Assembly: GCA_003249225.1 (NCBI GenBank)
Contig: QKJQ01000027.1
Span: forward strand, 124,001 to 188,000
Source: Clostridia bacterium
Lineage (GTDB): Bacteria; Bacillota; Clostridia; Lachnospirales; Lachnospiraceae
Direction of reading: 5' to 3'
DNA length: 64,000 nucleotides
A program made the position numbers and the translations under genes. Within the stretch, counting starts at the first letter, position 1. Each line of letters starts with the position of its first letter. This document shows positions 8,480 to 17,620 of the stretch, piece by piece. Below the pieces are notes generated by a model. It was not told the origin of the DNA and did not search any database. It saw only the letters and a list, made by a program, of their open reading frames with translations.

Positions 8480-10201
8480 ATGAAACAGCACTACAAAAAA
8501 ATCTTACAGGACACAGAGAAACGAATCGAACGTTCTCTGCAAATTCAATTGACAGACAAAGCAAAGCTTCCAGACGGTAATTCGCTGTACTTTGGTGGTT
8601 TTCGTGATGCAGAAGGACTGATCGAACCAAAATTTGCAATCTATCGTGTAACAACAATGATCGCGGGATTTTTCAATCAGGATTGTCGTTGGTATGGGAA
8701 TCCGGCTGTTTATACCAGCATATGCAACGGTCTTGAATTTATTCGCGGGGCGCAGAGGGAGAATGGTTTTTTTGATCTGATCAACTGTAACTTTTATTCC
8801 GGTCCTGACACTGCTTTTTGTATAAAACGTATGCTTCCTGTTTACCATTATCTTACCTTACGCAGCAGCTCACCAAAAAAGCTTACCAAGCCCTGTTTTA
8901 ACACTAACTCCTCAACCGATAAAGAACTGCTCGAAAAAGCAGAATCGTTAGCTTCCATACTCGCAAAGATCATTAAAAAAGGTGCCAACGCTATGAAACA
9001 TTGTGGCTTCCATACACCGAACCATCGTTGGGCAATTGCTTCCGTCCTCATGGTCTGTGCCAAAATGTTCGATGATCCTTCTTATGCAGATGCCGCGCAG
9101 CCTTATCTTTTGGAAGGCATCGACTGCAACGAAGATGGTGAATATGCAGAGCGTTCTGCGGGCAATTACAACCGGATCTGCAACGATGCCATGATCATGC
9201 TGGCATCAGCAACCGGTGATGATACTTATCTCTCCTTTGCAAGAAGAAATCTTCATATGATGCTGCATTACTTTGAACCGGATGGCAGTATCTTCACGAA
9301 TAACTCAACACGTCAGGACCGTGGCAAGAAAGTATATCCAAAGGATTATTACCTCGAATATCTCTACCTTGGCATACATGACGGCAATGATACTTTTTTA
9401 CAGGCAGCCAACCAAATTATGGAATTGGTCTTCGAAAAAGGTCTTCGATCCATGGACTGTTTGATTCACTTTATGTATCTGCCAGAATTGCTGGACTTTG
9501 AATACGAAGCATCGGCTTTTCCTGCAAAGTATCACAAGCACTTTAAAGAATCGAACCTGGTACGCGTAAAGGAGGATAATTATTCCTACTCCCTTTTACA
9601 CCACGCTTCGACCTTCTTATATTTTCAGCACGGTGATTTTACCGTAGGACTTAAAATCGGAGCTTCCTTTTGCGAACATCGCGCCTTTTTATCCGATGAC
9701 CTTATTCCGACTGAAAATGGTTACAAGCTCCGCCAGAAAATGAAAGGCTGGTATTATCTTCCCTTTACAGAATCAGCAGGAACAACAGACTGGTGGGCTA
9801 TGGATCATACCAAACGGGAAAAACTTCTTGGTCCCGATCTCGACTTTGAAGTAACAATAACGCAAGTGACTGACGGAATTGATGTTACGATCAAAGCCTC
9901 CGGCATTGACCGCGCTCCGCTTCGTGTGGAACTTGCCTTTGATCAGGGCTGCCGCGTTGAAAGTGATGGTTTCTGCACGGAAGGAATCTCCTATGGCGGA
10001 ATCGTGGCAAAATCCGGTACTCTGACTGCAACAAAAGGAAACTACAGCATACAAGCCGGTCCGGCTTTTGGTGTCCATGATTTTACTGCCGGAAAATTCG
10101 GAAGTGAAAACAGAAGCAAAGAATGCTTTACTGTATATTTTACGGATTACTCCTGCTTCGAGCACACCATATCGCTGAGAGCAATGCCAAGCGATTACTA
10201 A
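8480..10201 (+). CDS. Predicted (alpha/alpha)6-toroid carbohydrate-active protein
   Basis: A 573-residue protein with no signal peptide. I recognise the layout rather than an exact family: a helical N-terminal two thirds with paired aromatic/acidic stretches (FFNQDCRWYGNP, GFHTPNHRWAIASVL, DGEYAERSAGNYNRICNDAM) and a beta-rich C-terminal third. This resembles heparinase II/III-like and related polysaccharide lyase or glycosidase toroids. AAAGGAG precedes ATG 8480. It follows iolG on the same strand, so the two may be co-transcribed. That would link it to inositol-bearing or uronic-acid glycosides, but the substrate is unknown. Confidence 0.55.
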   Translation: MKQHYKKILQDTEKRIERSLQIQLTDKAKLPDGNSLYFGGFRDAEGLIEPKFAIYRVTTMIAGFFNQDCRWYGNPAVYTSICNGLEFIRGAQRENGFFDLINCNFYSGPDTAFCIKRMLPVYHYLTLRSSSPKKLTKPCFNTNSSTDKELLEKAESLASILAKIIKKGANAMKHCGFHTPNHRWAIASVLMVCAKMFDDPSYADAAQPYLLEGIDCNEDGEYAERSAGNYNRICNDAMIMLASATGDDTYLSFARRNLHMMLHYFEPDGSIFTNNSTRQDRGKKVYPKDYYLEYLYLGIHDGNDTFLQAANQIMELVFEKGLRSMDCLIHFMYLPELLDFEYEASAFPAKYHKHFKESNLVRVKEDNYSYSLLHHASTFLYFQHGDFTVGLKIGASFCEHRAFLSDDLIPTENGYKLRQKMKGWYYLPFTESAGTTDWWAMDHTKREKLLGPDLDFEVTITQVTDGIDVTIKASGIDRAPLRVELAFDQGCRVESDGFCTEGISYGGIVAKSGTLTATKGNYSIQAGPAFGVHDFTAGKFGSENRSKECFTVYFTDYSCFEHTISLRAMPSDY

Positions 10202-10224
10202 GCCCTTACATGAACTTTTTTGAA

Positions 10225-10268
10225 AAAGGAGCTATGAAAAATGAGAAATCATTCTTCACAGCTCCTTT
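10225..10268. terminator. Terminator between the iolG-side gene and the pectin operon
   Basis: The inverted repeat AAAGGAGCT (10225-10233) / AGCTCCTTT (10260-10268) extends inward. On the minus strand it ends in TTTTTC, so it should end the long operon finishing with the GH28 gene. It also lies after the plus-strand gene ending at 10201. Confidence 0.7.
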
Positions 10269-10393
10269 GACAGATTATAACTGCTAATCGGTATTCCTTT
10301 GATTTTTTTTGCATAGTACATAATCTATTGGTATACATCCATGTCAATTACCGTCATCGTACTTCATCCGTTTGCTTCATAAAATTTTTCTAT

Positions 10394-11689
10394 CTATTTC
10401 ACTTCCAATACTTCTCCACCATAATACTCTTTATAGGAATCTTCGCAATAGACCCTTACACCCTCAAGATGCAGACCATCCACGTTATCTGCATAGAGGC
10501 CATACCCTTTTATCTTCAGAATACCTTCTTCTTTTTCACACGGCCTTATGTCGAACTCTCCAAGAGGCCATTTTGAACTTCTTTTTAATGATATTCTGCA
10601 GTTCGTAAAACGAATGTCATTTATATGATCTTTCTCTTTCGCATAAAGAAATACACCATTTTCACCAAAGCAGGTTATGTTCTGGAAGGTGACATTTTTT
10701 ATATGTCCGGCCTTCACTCCTTCTTTTCGGTCATGAACTGTTATGCAGATTGGCTCAGCTCTTCCCCACCATTCGCTGGAAAATCTTCTGGTCTCTATGG
10801 TAAGCCCTGAAAACACAACATTTTCCACATTTCCACTGTCCCGAATCTGCAGAGATATCCCCCGGTTACTGTTGCGGATCGTGCAGTTCTGAACAAGTAT
10901 GTTACGAAAATCGTCCTCTCCCTCGGTTCCGAATTTTATTGCAGCACTGGTAGACACAAGCGTACAGTTCGATATCACGATATTCTGTGTTGGTCCATAC
11001 TCCCGGAATGCGCCGGTATTCTTTAGAACGATACAGTCGTCACCGCATTCGATATGACAGTTACTGATTCTTACGTCTTTGCAGTGGTCCGGATCAATCC
11101 CGTCAGAGTTTGCCATACGAAGGTTATTCAGGATTCGAATCCCATCGACTCGAACATCTTCGCAGCCAACCATATGTAAGGTCCAGAAGGCACAATTCTC
11201 CAGGGTAATTCCAGTTATCGTAAGATGCTTTGAATGTTCGAGCAGGATAAGCGGAACTCTTGGGTAATAACTTCCTTCTATATGATATCCGGAGTCTTCT
11301 CCATAGAAAATGCTTTCATTCCCGTCAATTTTCCCCTGCCCTGATATTGTCAGAAATTCTGCATCCCTGGCATATAAAAATACCTGGTGCGGTTTTCCGT
11401 TGTATTCTGAATTGACGAAGGAGGGAACACTTCGCTTTCCTGCAGCCTGTGTTTCATAGATGTTCTGATAATCCGCAAGAGAATCACTTCCTTTAAGAAC
11501 CGCTCCGGGTTCTAGATGAAAGTCAATAAAAGAGCGCAAAACAAGCGTCCCGGCACGGTATGTCCTTCCTCCTGACAGTATGACTCTACCTCCTCCATTT
11601 TCAAAGCAGGTATCAATCGCTTTCTGGATTGCTGCACTGTCGTCAGTAATACCATCCCCTAACGCACCATATTGATCTGCATAATACAT
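10394..11689 (-). CDS. GH28-family pectinase-like hydrolase
   Basis: A 431-residue right-handed beta-helix of the polygalacturonase family, without signal peptide. It opens YGALGDGITDDSAAIQKAI and carries the two acidic motifs of the active site, NSDGID near residue 193 and GDDCIVLK near 214. The His motif (GHG) and the RIK motif of polygalacturonases are not present at the expected places: STSAAIKFG and RGISLQIRD stand there. This fits GH28 branches acting on rhamnogalacturonan or other uronic/rhamnose linkages better than plain homogalacturonan. AAAGGA precedes ATG 11689, 20 bp after the GH38 gene. Last gene of the operon. Confidence 0.85.
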   Translation of the reverse strand: MYYADQYGALGDGITDDSAAIQKAIDTCFENGGGRVILSGGRTYRAGTLVLRSFIDFHLEPGAVLKGSDSLADYQNIYETQAAGKRSVPSFVNSEYNGKPHQVFLYARDAEFLTISGQGKIDGNESIFYGEDSGYHIEGSYYPRVPLILLEHSKHLTITGITLENCAFWTLHMVGCEDVRVDGIRILNNLRMANSDGIDPDHCKDVRISNCHIECGDDCIVLKNTGAFREYGPTQNIVISNCTLVSTSAAIKFGTEGEDDFRNILVQNCTIRNSNRGISLQIRDSGNVENVVFSGLTIETRRFSSEWWGRAEPICITVHDRKEGVKAGHIKNVTFQNITCFGENGVFLYAKEKDHINDIRFTNCRISLKRSSKWPLGEFDIRPCEKEEGILKIKGYGLYADNVDGLHLEGVRVYCEDSYKEYYGGEVLEVK

Positions 11690-11709
11690 AAACCTGTTTC
11701 CTTTCTATC

Positions 11710-14700
11710 TCATCTCTTCAAAATCAAACGAAGTGTCTTGATCTCAAATGGTACAAAAGATACTTCTTTGATGTCTTCTGTTACATCCTCTTCCAGAAGA
11801 TTTGTTTCTCTTATCGCAGCCACCGGAAAGCTTGTTGTTATTGTTGTTCTGCAATGCGTTTTTTTGCTTTCATACAATCGTAGAATAATATCTCCTGAAC
11901 CATCTTCTGCCAGTTTCATTGCTTCTAAGATTACTGCCTTTTCTGATATGGTAAGAAGACTGCCTGCGCCACAAAGAAAAGCCTCGTTCCTTTCAAACCC
12001 ATCGATTGCGCCATAGGTACCAAGGGTATCTTTCCTGTCCCCAGCTTTCAACGAAAAAGGTTCCGATACGATCAGCGGTATATTACACTCATAACCTTGC
12101 TGTATAACATCACTGTTCTCAAAAGATTCTGCCTCACAGCTAACCGCATACAGAAATTCCTGTCTGCCCTGATCGGCGGTATCATCCGGTATAACAGGGG
12201 CTTTTAAGAGTGTCAGTTCAATACTGTTCTTCGTGGTACTGACACCATACTTACAGTCGTTATATACGGCAAAGGTTCGACCTGTTTCCGAAAGCGCTGT
12301 ATATTTGTGATTCACCACTTCGAACCGGTCTGCATCGTATCTTCTTGACTTATGCGTCGGTCGTTTCAGGAAGCCGAACTGTATTTCTTCGTACGCTTCC
12401 TCTGTGAACACATTGACCGGAAATTCCACCTTCAGAAGTTTGTGGCGTTCTTTCCATTCTATAACAGTAGAAAACTCTATCCGACGGCTGTTCCTGTACA
12501 ATCTGATTTCCTGCTCCAGCCAGGAATTGTTGATCCTTTTTTGAACCAGCAAGGATACATAGAGCATTCCCTGTGTGAGAAGGCTCACCTTTGCTTTGGA
12601 ATCCAGTTCAACTGGCAGTTCCTGATAGAAGCTGCTAAGCTCCCAGGCATCATAGCTGATATTCACATCCTTATACAACGCAAAATGGTTCCCTGCCGCC
12701 TGCATGAACTCAGTCCCGCTTCTTTTCTCAATAAGGCTGACTAATTGTCCCATCGAATCGATTTTGGCACTTATGTGCTCATTTTCCAGCAAAAAGCTTC
12801 CCATGCTTTCCTCTACGGACACAAAGGACTCTTCATACGGTACAGAAGCTTCTTCTAAGGACACGAAGGATTCCTCTGTCTTTTGCTGTCCCTCGAGGGT
12901 CGGTGCATTCGTAATTGTTATACTTCCCATAGAAGGAACCGTGACCAATGCTTCCCGTTTACCTCCGGTTTCCTGTACTTGTAGTTGTTTTCCATTGCAC
13001 AGAGGTCTTCCAAACGATGAAGGCAGCTCGATCAGTCCGGATCGTTCCCATGACAAGGTATTAATGACCAGGACACAGTTTTCTGACGTTTGCTCAGCGA
13101 TACCCTTATCCTCATGGTTAGGATTTCCCTCATTGTCAGCCTTGATCAGCTTTATCAGCTGCTCGATCGCTTCCTTCTGGTATTCTTCTGCCTGTTTTAT
13201 AATGGCAGCAAACTGAGTCTTTGCCTGCTCATGAACACGTTCTATTGACGTACCAGGCAATATATCATGGAACTGAAGGAACAGCAGCTGCTTCCACAGC
13301 GGTGTCAGCCGTTGCAACAACTCCTTGTCCTGCGTCATACAGCCAAGAATCTCTGCATTTCGAAGTGCGATCTCTGTTTTACGGTTCCCTCTTTTTGTGC
13401 TGGCCTGCGAGGTATAGGTTCCCCTGTGCCAGGCAAGATATAATTCACCGGAATAGGTATCAAAGTCTTTCTTTTTCTTTTCCATATCTTCAAAGAATAC
13501 CATCGGACTCTGCGATTTTGTTCTTGGCAGTCCTTCAAGATCTTTTACTCTTTTTTGTACTTCCAGTATATCTCTGGTGGCACCGCCACCGCCGTCTCCG
13601 TAACCAAACGGGAATAAAAAGGAATCGATCTTTTCTTTTTGTTTTATATCCTTCTGCCAACGCTCCGACAGATTAGCCGGGGTCAGGACCGCATTGTTCT
13701 TTTTAAAAAAACAGGTCAGCACTTTGGAACCATCAATGCCTTCCCAGTTAAAAACAGAGTAAGGAAAGGGATCGCAGCCTTCCAGAGCTCTTGCTATCTT
13801 CTGCGTGGCAAAGTACAGTATACCGGCTTTCTTCATGATCTGCGGCAACTGTCCGCAAAAGCCAAAACAGTCCGGAAGCCAGAGGAGCTTAGAATCAAGG
13901 TCAAAGGTTTCCTTGAACCATTTTTTACCGTATAGGAACTGTCTGACTAAGCTTTCTCCTGATGAAAGATTGGTATCTGCCTCAACATACATTCCCCCTT
14001 CCGGGTACATACGCCCTGCTTTTGTCTGTTCGAGAATTTCCTGATATAATGCCGGGTAATCCTTTTCGATGCTTTCAAGGATGGGAGGCTCACACAGAAG
14101 GAAATGATAATCAGGATACTCTTTCATTAATTCTATCTGTGTAGAATAAGTTCTTCCGCATTTTCTCCTGGTTTCTTCCCAGGTCCATTTCCAGGCAAGA
14201 TCAAGATGCGACTGTCCAAATACAGTAAATTCCGGTGCTGTAGAACCATTCCTGCAGGCAAGCAAAGGTTTCAGTGCTTCTCTTGCCACCCGGTAGGTCT
14301 CATTCCTCTTTTCCAGCTCCTGTTCGAATTCAACAATTCGTGTGAACGCTTCCAGTCCTTCCTGTATTTTAAAGGCGCGCAGAGATTCTGTGTCAAGTAT
14401 ACTTTTTACCTGATCCAGTACGAATACATCCATATATAACTGATAGGCCTCTTCGTTCCATAGTCCGAAGGTCGTTGGCTTTATCATGCACTGAGGTTTT
14501 GTCACCGGTGGAATTATGACTTCTTCCGGCATGACAGGACCTGCATGCTCAAGCCGTTTCCCGTGACCGGCATAACTTTCAAGCAGTATTTCATATACCA
14601 TTCCGGGAACCGCCTGTCTGCAAAGGGTTATTTCATCATGCTGCAGATCAACCGAACCGGAAGCTCTCCCATTTACAAAGACCAGCATCTCACCACCAAT

Positions 14701-14964
14701 ACCGGGACGAAGAACAACACGCTTGTCTTTCGCCGCTTCCGGCAGAACGATCTGCATTTTGAACCATCCGTATTCCCATTTTTCACCCCATACCATACCG
14801 GGGAGAGCCGGCTGGAATTTATATTGGCTGGCCTCATTTACCTCAATGCATTCAAAGGTCGTAAAATAATCAACCTCGATCTCCTGTAATGGCAGATAAA
14901 AATCTTTTTTTAATTGCTCCATCCAGATCTGGATTCGCTGGTTCCATTCTTTTTCTAACTTCAT
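11710..14964 (-). CDS. GH38 alpha-mannosidase
   Basis: A large (1084 aa) cytoplasmic alpha-mannosidase-type retaining glycosidase. The metal-binding motif SHLDLAW lies at about 251-257 and the nucleophile Asp in WLPDCFGF near residue 364. GDGGGGAT and FHDILPGTS, both typical of GH38, follow, with C-terminal beta domains. A 9-residue in-frame repeat (EESFVSLEE, EESFVSVEE) at about 697-719 sits in a linker. AAAGGAG precedes the ATG. Its place among pectin genes suggests it removes alpha-mannose-like caps or side-chain sugars from imported oligosaccharides; specificity is inferred. Confidence 0.92.
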   Translation of the reverse strand: MKLEKEWNQRIQIWMEQLKKDFYLPLQEIEVDYFTTFECIEVNEASQYKFQPALPGMVWGEKWEYGWFKMQIVLPEAAKDKRVVLRPGIGGEMLVFVNGRASGSVDLQHDEITLCRQAVPGMVYEILLESYAGHGKRLEHAGPVMPEEVIIPPVTKPQCMIKPTTFGLWNEEAYQLYMDVFVLDQVKSILDTESLRAFKIQEGLEAFTRIVEFEQELEKRNETYRVAREALKPLLACRNGSTAPEFTVFGQSHLDLAWKWTWEETRRKCGRTYSTQIELMKEYPDYHFLLCEPPILESIEKDYPALYQEILEQTKAGRMYPEGGMYVEADTNLSSGESLVRQFLYGKKWFKETFDLDSKLLWLPDCFGFCGQLPQIMKKAGILYFATQKIARALEGCDPFPYSVFNWEGIDGSKVLTCFFKKNNAVLTPANLSERWQKDIKQKEKIDSFLFPFGYGDGGGGATRDILEVQKRVKDLEGLPRTKSQSPMVFFEDMEKKKKDFDTYSGELYLAWHRGTYTSQASTKRGNRKTEIALRNAEILGCMTQDKELLQRLTPLWKQLLFLQFHDILPGTSIERVHEQAKTQFAAIIKQAEEYQKEAIEQLIKLIKADNEGNPNHEDKGIAEQTSENCVLVINTLSWERSGLIELPSSFGRPLCNGKQLQVQETGGKREALVTVPSMGSITITNAPTLEGQQKTEESFVSLEEASVPYEESFVSVEESMGSFLLENEHISAKIDSMGQLVSLIEKRSGTEFMQAAGNHFALYKDVNISYDAWELSSFYQELPVELDSKAKVSLLTQGMLYVSLLVQKRINNSWLEQEIRLYRNSRRIEFSTVIEWKERHKLLKVEFPVNVFTEEAYEEIQFGFLKRPTHKSRRYDADRFEVVNHKYTALSETGRTFAVYNDCKYGVSTTKNSIELTLLKAPVIPDDTADQGRQEFLYAVSCEAESFENSDVIQQGYECNIPLIVSEPFSLKAGDRKDTLGTYGAIDGFERNEAFLCGAGSLLTISEKAVILEAMKLAEDGSGDIILRLYESKKTHCRTTITTSFPVAAIRETNLLEEDVTEDIKEVSFVPFEIKTLRLILKR

Positions 14965-15016
14965 GAAGCTCCTTTCGTAATACCAGTACAGGTCTTCGAC
15001 CCGTAATCTTCTTACT

Positions 15017-15706
15017 TTATAGTTCAGTATACTTCATTTCTTCTTTTATTTCTTCACATCTTTTCTTTATGCGTTTTGGTATGAGATTGAATAGCTGGTC
15101 CCATTCCATGAAAAGGTCATCTCTGCTTTCTCTGAATTCAAATTTCATGGATGGTAGAAAGGTGAATTTTTGCTGAATATACCGTTGCACCAACTCATCA
15201 AAGTCACGATCCGTCTGTAGATAGTCTGCGAACATGTCAGGAATCAGCACCCCATCACACCCAGCATGCTCCATACAGGATTCACGCCAGTAGGGAACCA
15301 GTCGAAACAAATCAGGATCCGGTAAAAAGGCATGCTTTCCGGGCTGTGAATATAAAATAACATGAGTATCTCCGGCAAGGACTGGCACCCCTTTTTTCGG
15401 TTCAACTGCTTTTAAGTATTTTCCATGGAAGCTCGCCTCTGCATCGATGACCTGTCCGTTGTAATCTACCATGACCCAAACGTGTTCTAAATCATACAAA
15501 TGTTCAATATCGTAATCAAAAAAGATGGCATATTCAATAACGAAAGCACACACTTTGGTATCCCAGTCAATGCTGCGCTTTGGAAATGATTTGCTGCCGC
15601 TCGTCTTTCGAAATACAGTATATCCGACTGCTTTTACCGGAAATGGTTCCAGTATGTCAAAAAACAGATAGGGTTTGTATTTTAAAGCCAATTCGTGATC
15701 GATCAT
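15017..15706 (-). CDS. Conserved protein of unknown function in the pectin operon
   Basis: A 229-residue soluble protein I cannot assign with confidence. The stretch YDIEHLYDLEHVWVMVD, followed by a Gly- and His-containing run, recalls the xEHVxV core of Vps62/NPP1-like folds, but that is only a resemblance. There is no signal peptide or membrane segment, and the C-terminus is charged (KRIKKRCEEIKEEMKYTEL). AAGGAAGG precedes ATG 15706. It lies between a HAD protein and the GH38 gene in the same operon. Confidence 0.6.
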   Translation of the reverse strand: MIDHELALKYKPYLFFDILEPFPVKAVGYTVFRKTSGSKSFPKRSIDWDTKVCAFVIEYAIFFDYDIEHLYDLEHVWVMVDYNGQVIDAEASFHGKYLKAVEPKKGVPVLAGDTHVILYSQPGKHAFLPDPDLFRLVPYWRESCMEHAGCDGVLIPDMFADYLQTDRDFDELVQRYIQQKFTFLPSMKFEFRESRDDLFMEWDQLFNLIPKRIKKRCEEIKEEMKYTEL

Positions 15707-15828
15707 TTTGCACCTTCCTTTCCACTTCTAAAAAGGCGGGTCATAAACCCGCCAAAGCCGCATGTTACAAAGTAAAGTGTACCAGATATTTATCTAATCC
15801 AAACGTAAGCCACCTGCTTCTTACTTCA

Positions 15829-16359
15829 TCAGGATTCCAAGCTATCATTCAGTTTCTTTAAAAGACCGGGCAATTCATCCGGGGTATGAATGATATAGTC
15901 AGCGACCTCGTCCTGGTTGGCCGGCACCATATTGTAGCGTGGAGACCAGTCGATCAGAATGGAGGTAATACCGAAGCGGTTCGCACCGGCAATGTCTTTT
16001 CTGACATTATTCCCAATCATAACAATTCTTTGCTTATCTTCCTCTTTTAGTCCATTCTTTTCCATGGCATCCTCGAACATCTCTCTGGCAGGCTTCTGGA
16101 TACCAACAAGTTCAGAGATGGTGCGGGTCATAAAACAGTGTCCCAACTTGTTTTCAAGATAAACATTTGTAAAGGACTGTTCTTCGCCATCTGCCACCAT
16201 GGCGATCCGATACCCTTCGTTGTACAAAGCTTGCAGCACTTCACCGGCTCCCGGAATAAGCTCTGCATGGATTACAATGCCATTCCCATCCCTGATTTCA
16301 GTTCCTTCGTCTATAATGGTATCACCACTGTCCGTAAATATGATCAGCTTTTTTTCCAT
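15829..16359 (-). CDS. HAD-superfamily hydrolase
   Basis: A 176-residue HAD-like protein, probably a small-molecule phosphatase. Motif I is FTDSGDTI near residue 8, a DxGDT variant of the usual DxDGT. Motif III Lys is in GIQKPAREMF, and motif IV is GNNVRKDIAGA. The motif II Ser/Thr is not obvious (VADGEE). AGGAG precedes ATG 16359. In the sugar operon it could dephosphorylate a sugar phosphate, but the substrate is unknown. Confidence 0.8.
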   Translation of the reverse strand: MEKKLIIFTDSGDTIIDEGTEIRDGNGIVIHAELIPGAGEVLQALYNEGYRIAMVADGEEQSFTNVYLENKLGHCFMTRTISELVGIQKPAREMFEDAMEKNGLKEEDKQRIVMIGNNVRKDIAGANRFGITSILIDWSPRYNMVPANQDEVADYIIHTPDELPGLLKKLNDSLES

Positions 16360-16460
16360 AACATTCTCCTGTCTTTTGCTTCCCTTGCTTCTTATCCGTT
16401 ATGATTTCATTTCTCATATGCCAAGACTTTCTTTCATATATCTGGTCTTACGCTTATGAT

Positions 16461-16580
16461 TCTGCTTCTGCTCTTATAATTCAGTTTCTGCTTTCCTGAT
16501 TCTGCTTCTGCTCTTATAATTCTGTTTCTGCTTTCATGATTCTGCTTCTGCTCTTATAATTCTGCTTCTGCTTTCCTGAT
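16461..16580. repeat. Three tandem 40-bp repeats between oppF and the HAD gene
   Basis: Three contiguous 40-bp units (16461, 16501, 16541) are each built of two related 20-bp halves, TCTGCTTCTGCTCTTATAAT and TCTGTTTCTGCTTTCATGAT. Partial, decayed halves lie on both sides (16441 and 16581). The mRNA strand is rich in GCAGAA words. The 253-bp spacer 16360-16612 holds no gene. Confidence 0.92.
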
Positions 16581-16612
16581 TCTTTTCGTGTTTTTATGAA
16601 ACCTTCACGCTA

Positions 16613-17620
16613 TCATGCTTCTTTCTTTACAGGTGCGAAACCTCGTAGTTTTAACTCCTTCGCCCTGTGGCAGGCAACGGATCTTCCGCCAGGCAGTTCT
16701 TCTAATCGAGGTTCTTCAGTAACACACTTATCGATACAATACCGGCAGCGTTCATGAAAATAACAGCCGCTTGGTGGATTGGCCGGATTCGGAATCTCTC
16801 CCTGCAGCGGAATGCGTTCCACCTGCATGGTAGGATCTGCGACCGGTACAGCGGAAAGCAAAGCTTCCGTATAGGGATGAAGCGGATACTGGAACAATTC
16901 ATCCGTCTGTGCAAATTCAACCATTTTTCCAAGGTACATAACTCCGACTTTATTTGAAATATGCTCCACCACGGAGAGATCATGACTGATGAATATATAC
17001 GTTAGATTCATATCCTTTCGCAGTTCGACCAGGAGATTGATCACCTGTGCCTGTATGGATACATCAAGTGCAGATACGGCTTCATCGCATACAATGACCT
17101 GTGGTTCCAGTACCAGTGCTCTTGCAATACCGATACGCTGTCTCTGACCGCCGGAAAATGCATGCGGATAACGCATCAGATAGGATGTGTTTAAGCCTAC
17201 TTTGGCCGCAATATCAATGGATAACTTATTTCTTTCTTCCTTTGTCATCTTGGGATAATTTGCTTTTAAAGGTTCTTCAATGATATCAAGAACGGTCATT
17301 CTTGGATCAAGGGAAGAATACGGATCCTGGAAGATCATTTGAATTTCTTTTCTGACTTTTTTCATTTCTTTTTTATCGATCTTTAAAAAGTCATATTCGG
17401 TACCGTCTTTTGCCGTATACTGTACACTGCCTTCCGATGCCTCTATGCCCCGCACAATGCAGCGGCCAAGAGTCGTCTTACCGCAGCCGCTCTCTCCAAC
17501 GATGCCGATTGTTTCGCCCTTTTTTACCTTGAAGCTGACATCGCTTACTGCTTTTACACAAACATTTTTTGACGTGAACCGTTTATGAATGTGCTGCACA
17601 TCAAGAATATAATCACTCAT
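16613..17620 (-). CDS. Oligopeptide/oligosaccharide ABC transporter ATPase OppF-like
   Basis: One of the two nucleotide-binding subunits of an Opp/Dpp-type importer. Of 335 residues, Walker A is GESGCGKTT near residue 40, the signature FSGGQRQRIGIARAL, and Walker B VIVCDEAVSALD. The Cys-containing C-terminal tail (GCYFHERCRYC) is typical of the OppD/F family. GGAGG precedes ATG 17620. The start overlaps the end of the OppD-like gene by 8 bp, implying translational coupling. In this locus the cargo is probably a pectin-derived oligosaccharide. Confidence 0.93.
   Translation of the reverse strand: MSDYILDVQHIHKRFTSKNVCVKAVSDVSFKVKKGETIGIVGESGCGKTTLGRCIVRGIEASEGSVQYTAKDGTEYDFLKIDKKEMKKVRKEIQMIFQDPYSSLDPRMTVLDIIEEPLKANYPKMTKEERNKLSIDIAAKVGLNTSYLMRYPHAFSGGQRQRIGIARALVLEPQVIVCDEAVSALDVSIQAQVINLLVELRKDMNLTYIFISHDLSVVEHISNKVGVMYLGKMVEFAQTDELFQYPLHPYTEALLSAVPVADPTMQVERIPLQGEIPNPANPPSGCYFHERCRYCIDKCVTEEPRLEELPGGRSVACHRAKELKLRGFAPVKKEA

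Noticed and set aside
12352..13216. Two plus-strand open frames of 130 and 170 codons
   Set aside because: Both lie opposite the GH38 gene and overlap each other; no recognisable domain.
13221..13676. Long plus-strand open frame (151 codons) opposite the GH38 gene
   Set aside because: Antisense shadow of a clearly recognised gene; no ribosome site and no protein-like composition.
16461..16580. Possible CRISPR array or integration site
   Set aside because: 40-bp units follow each other directly, made of two related halves; no unique spacers, integrase or cas genes.
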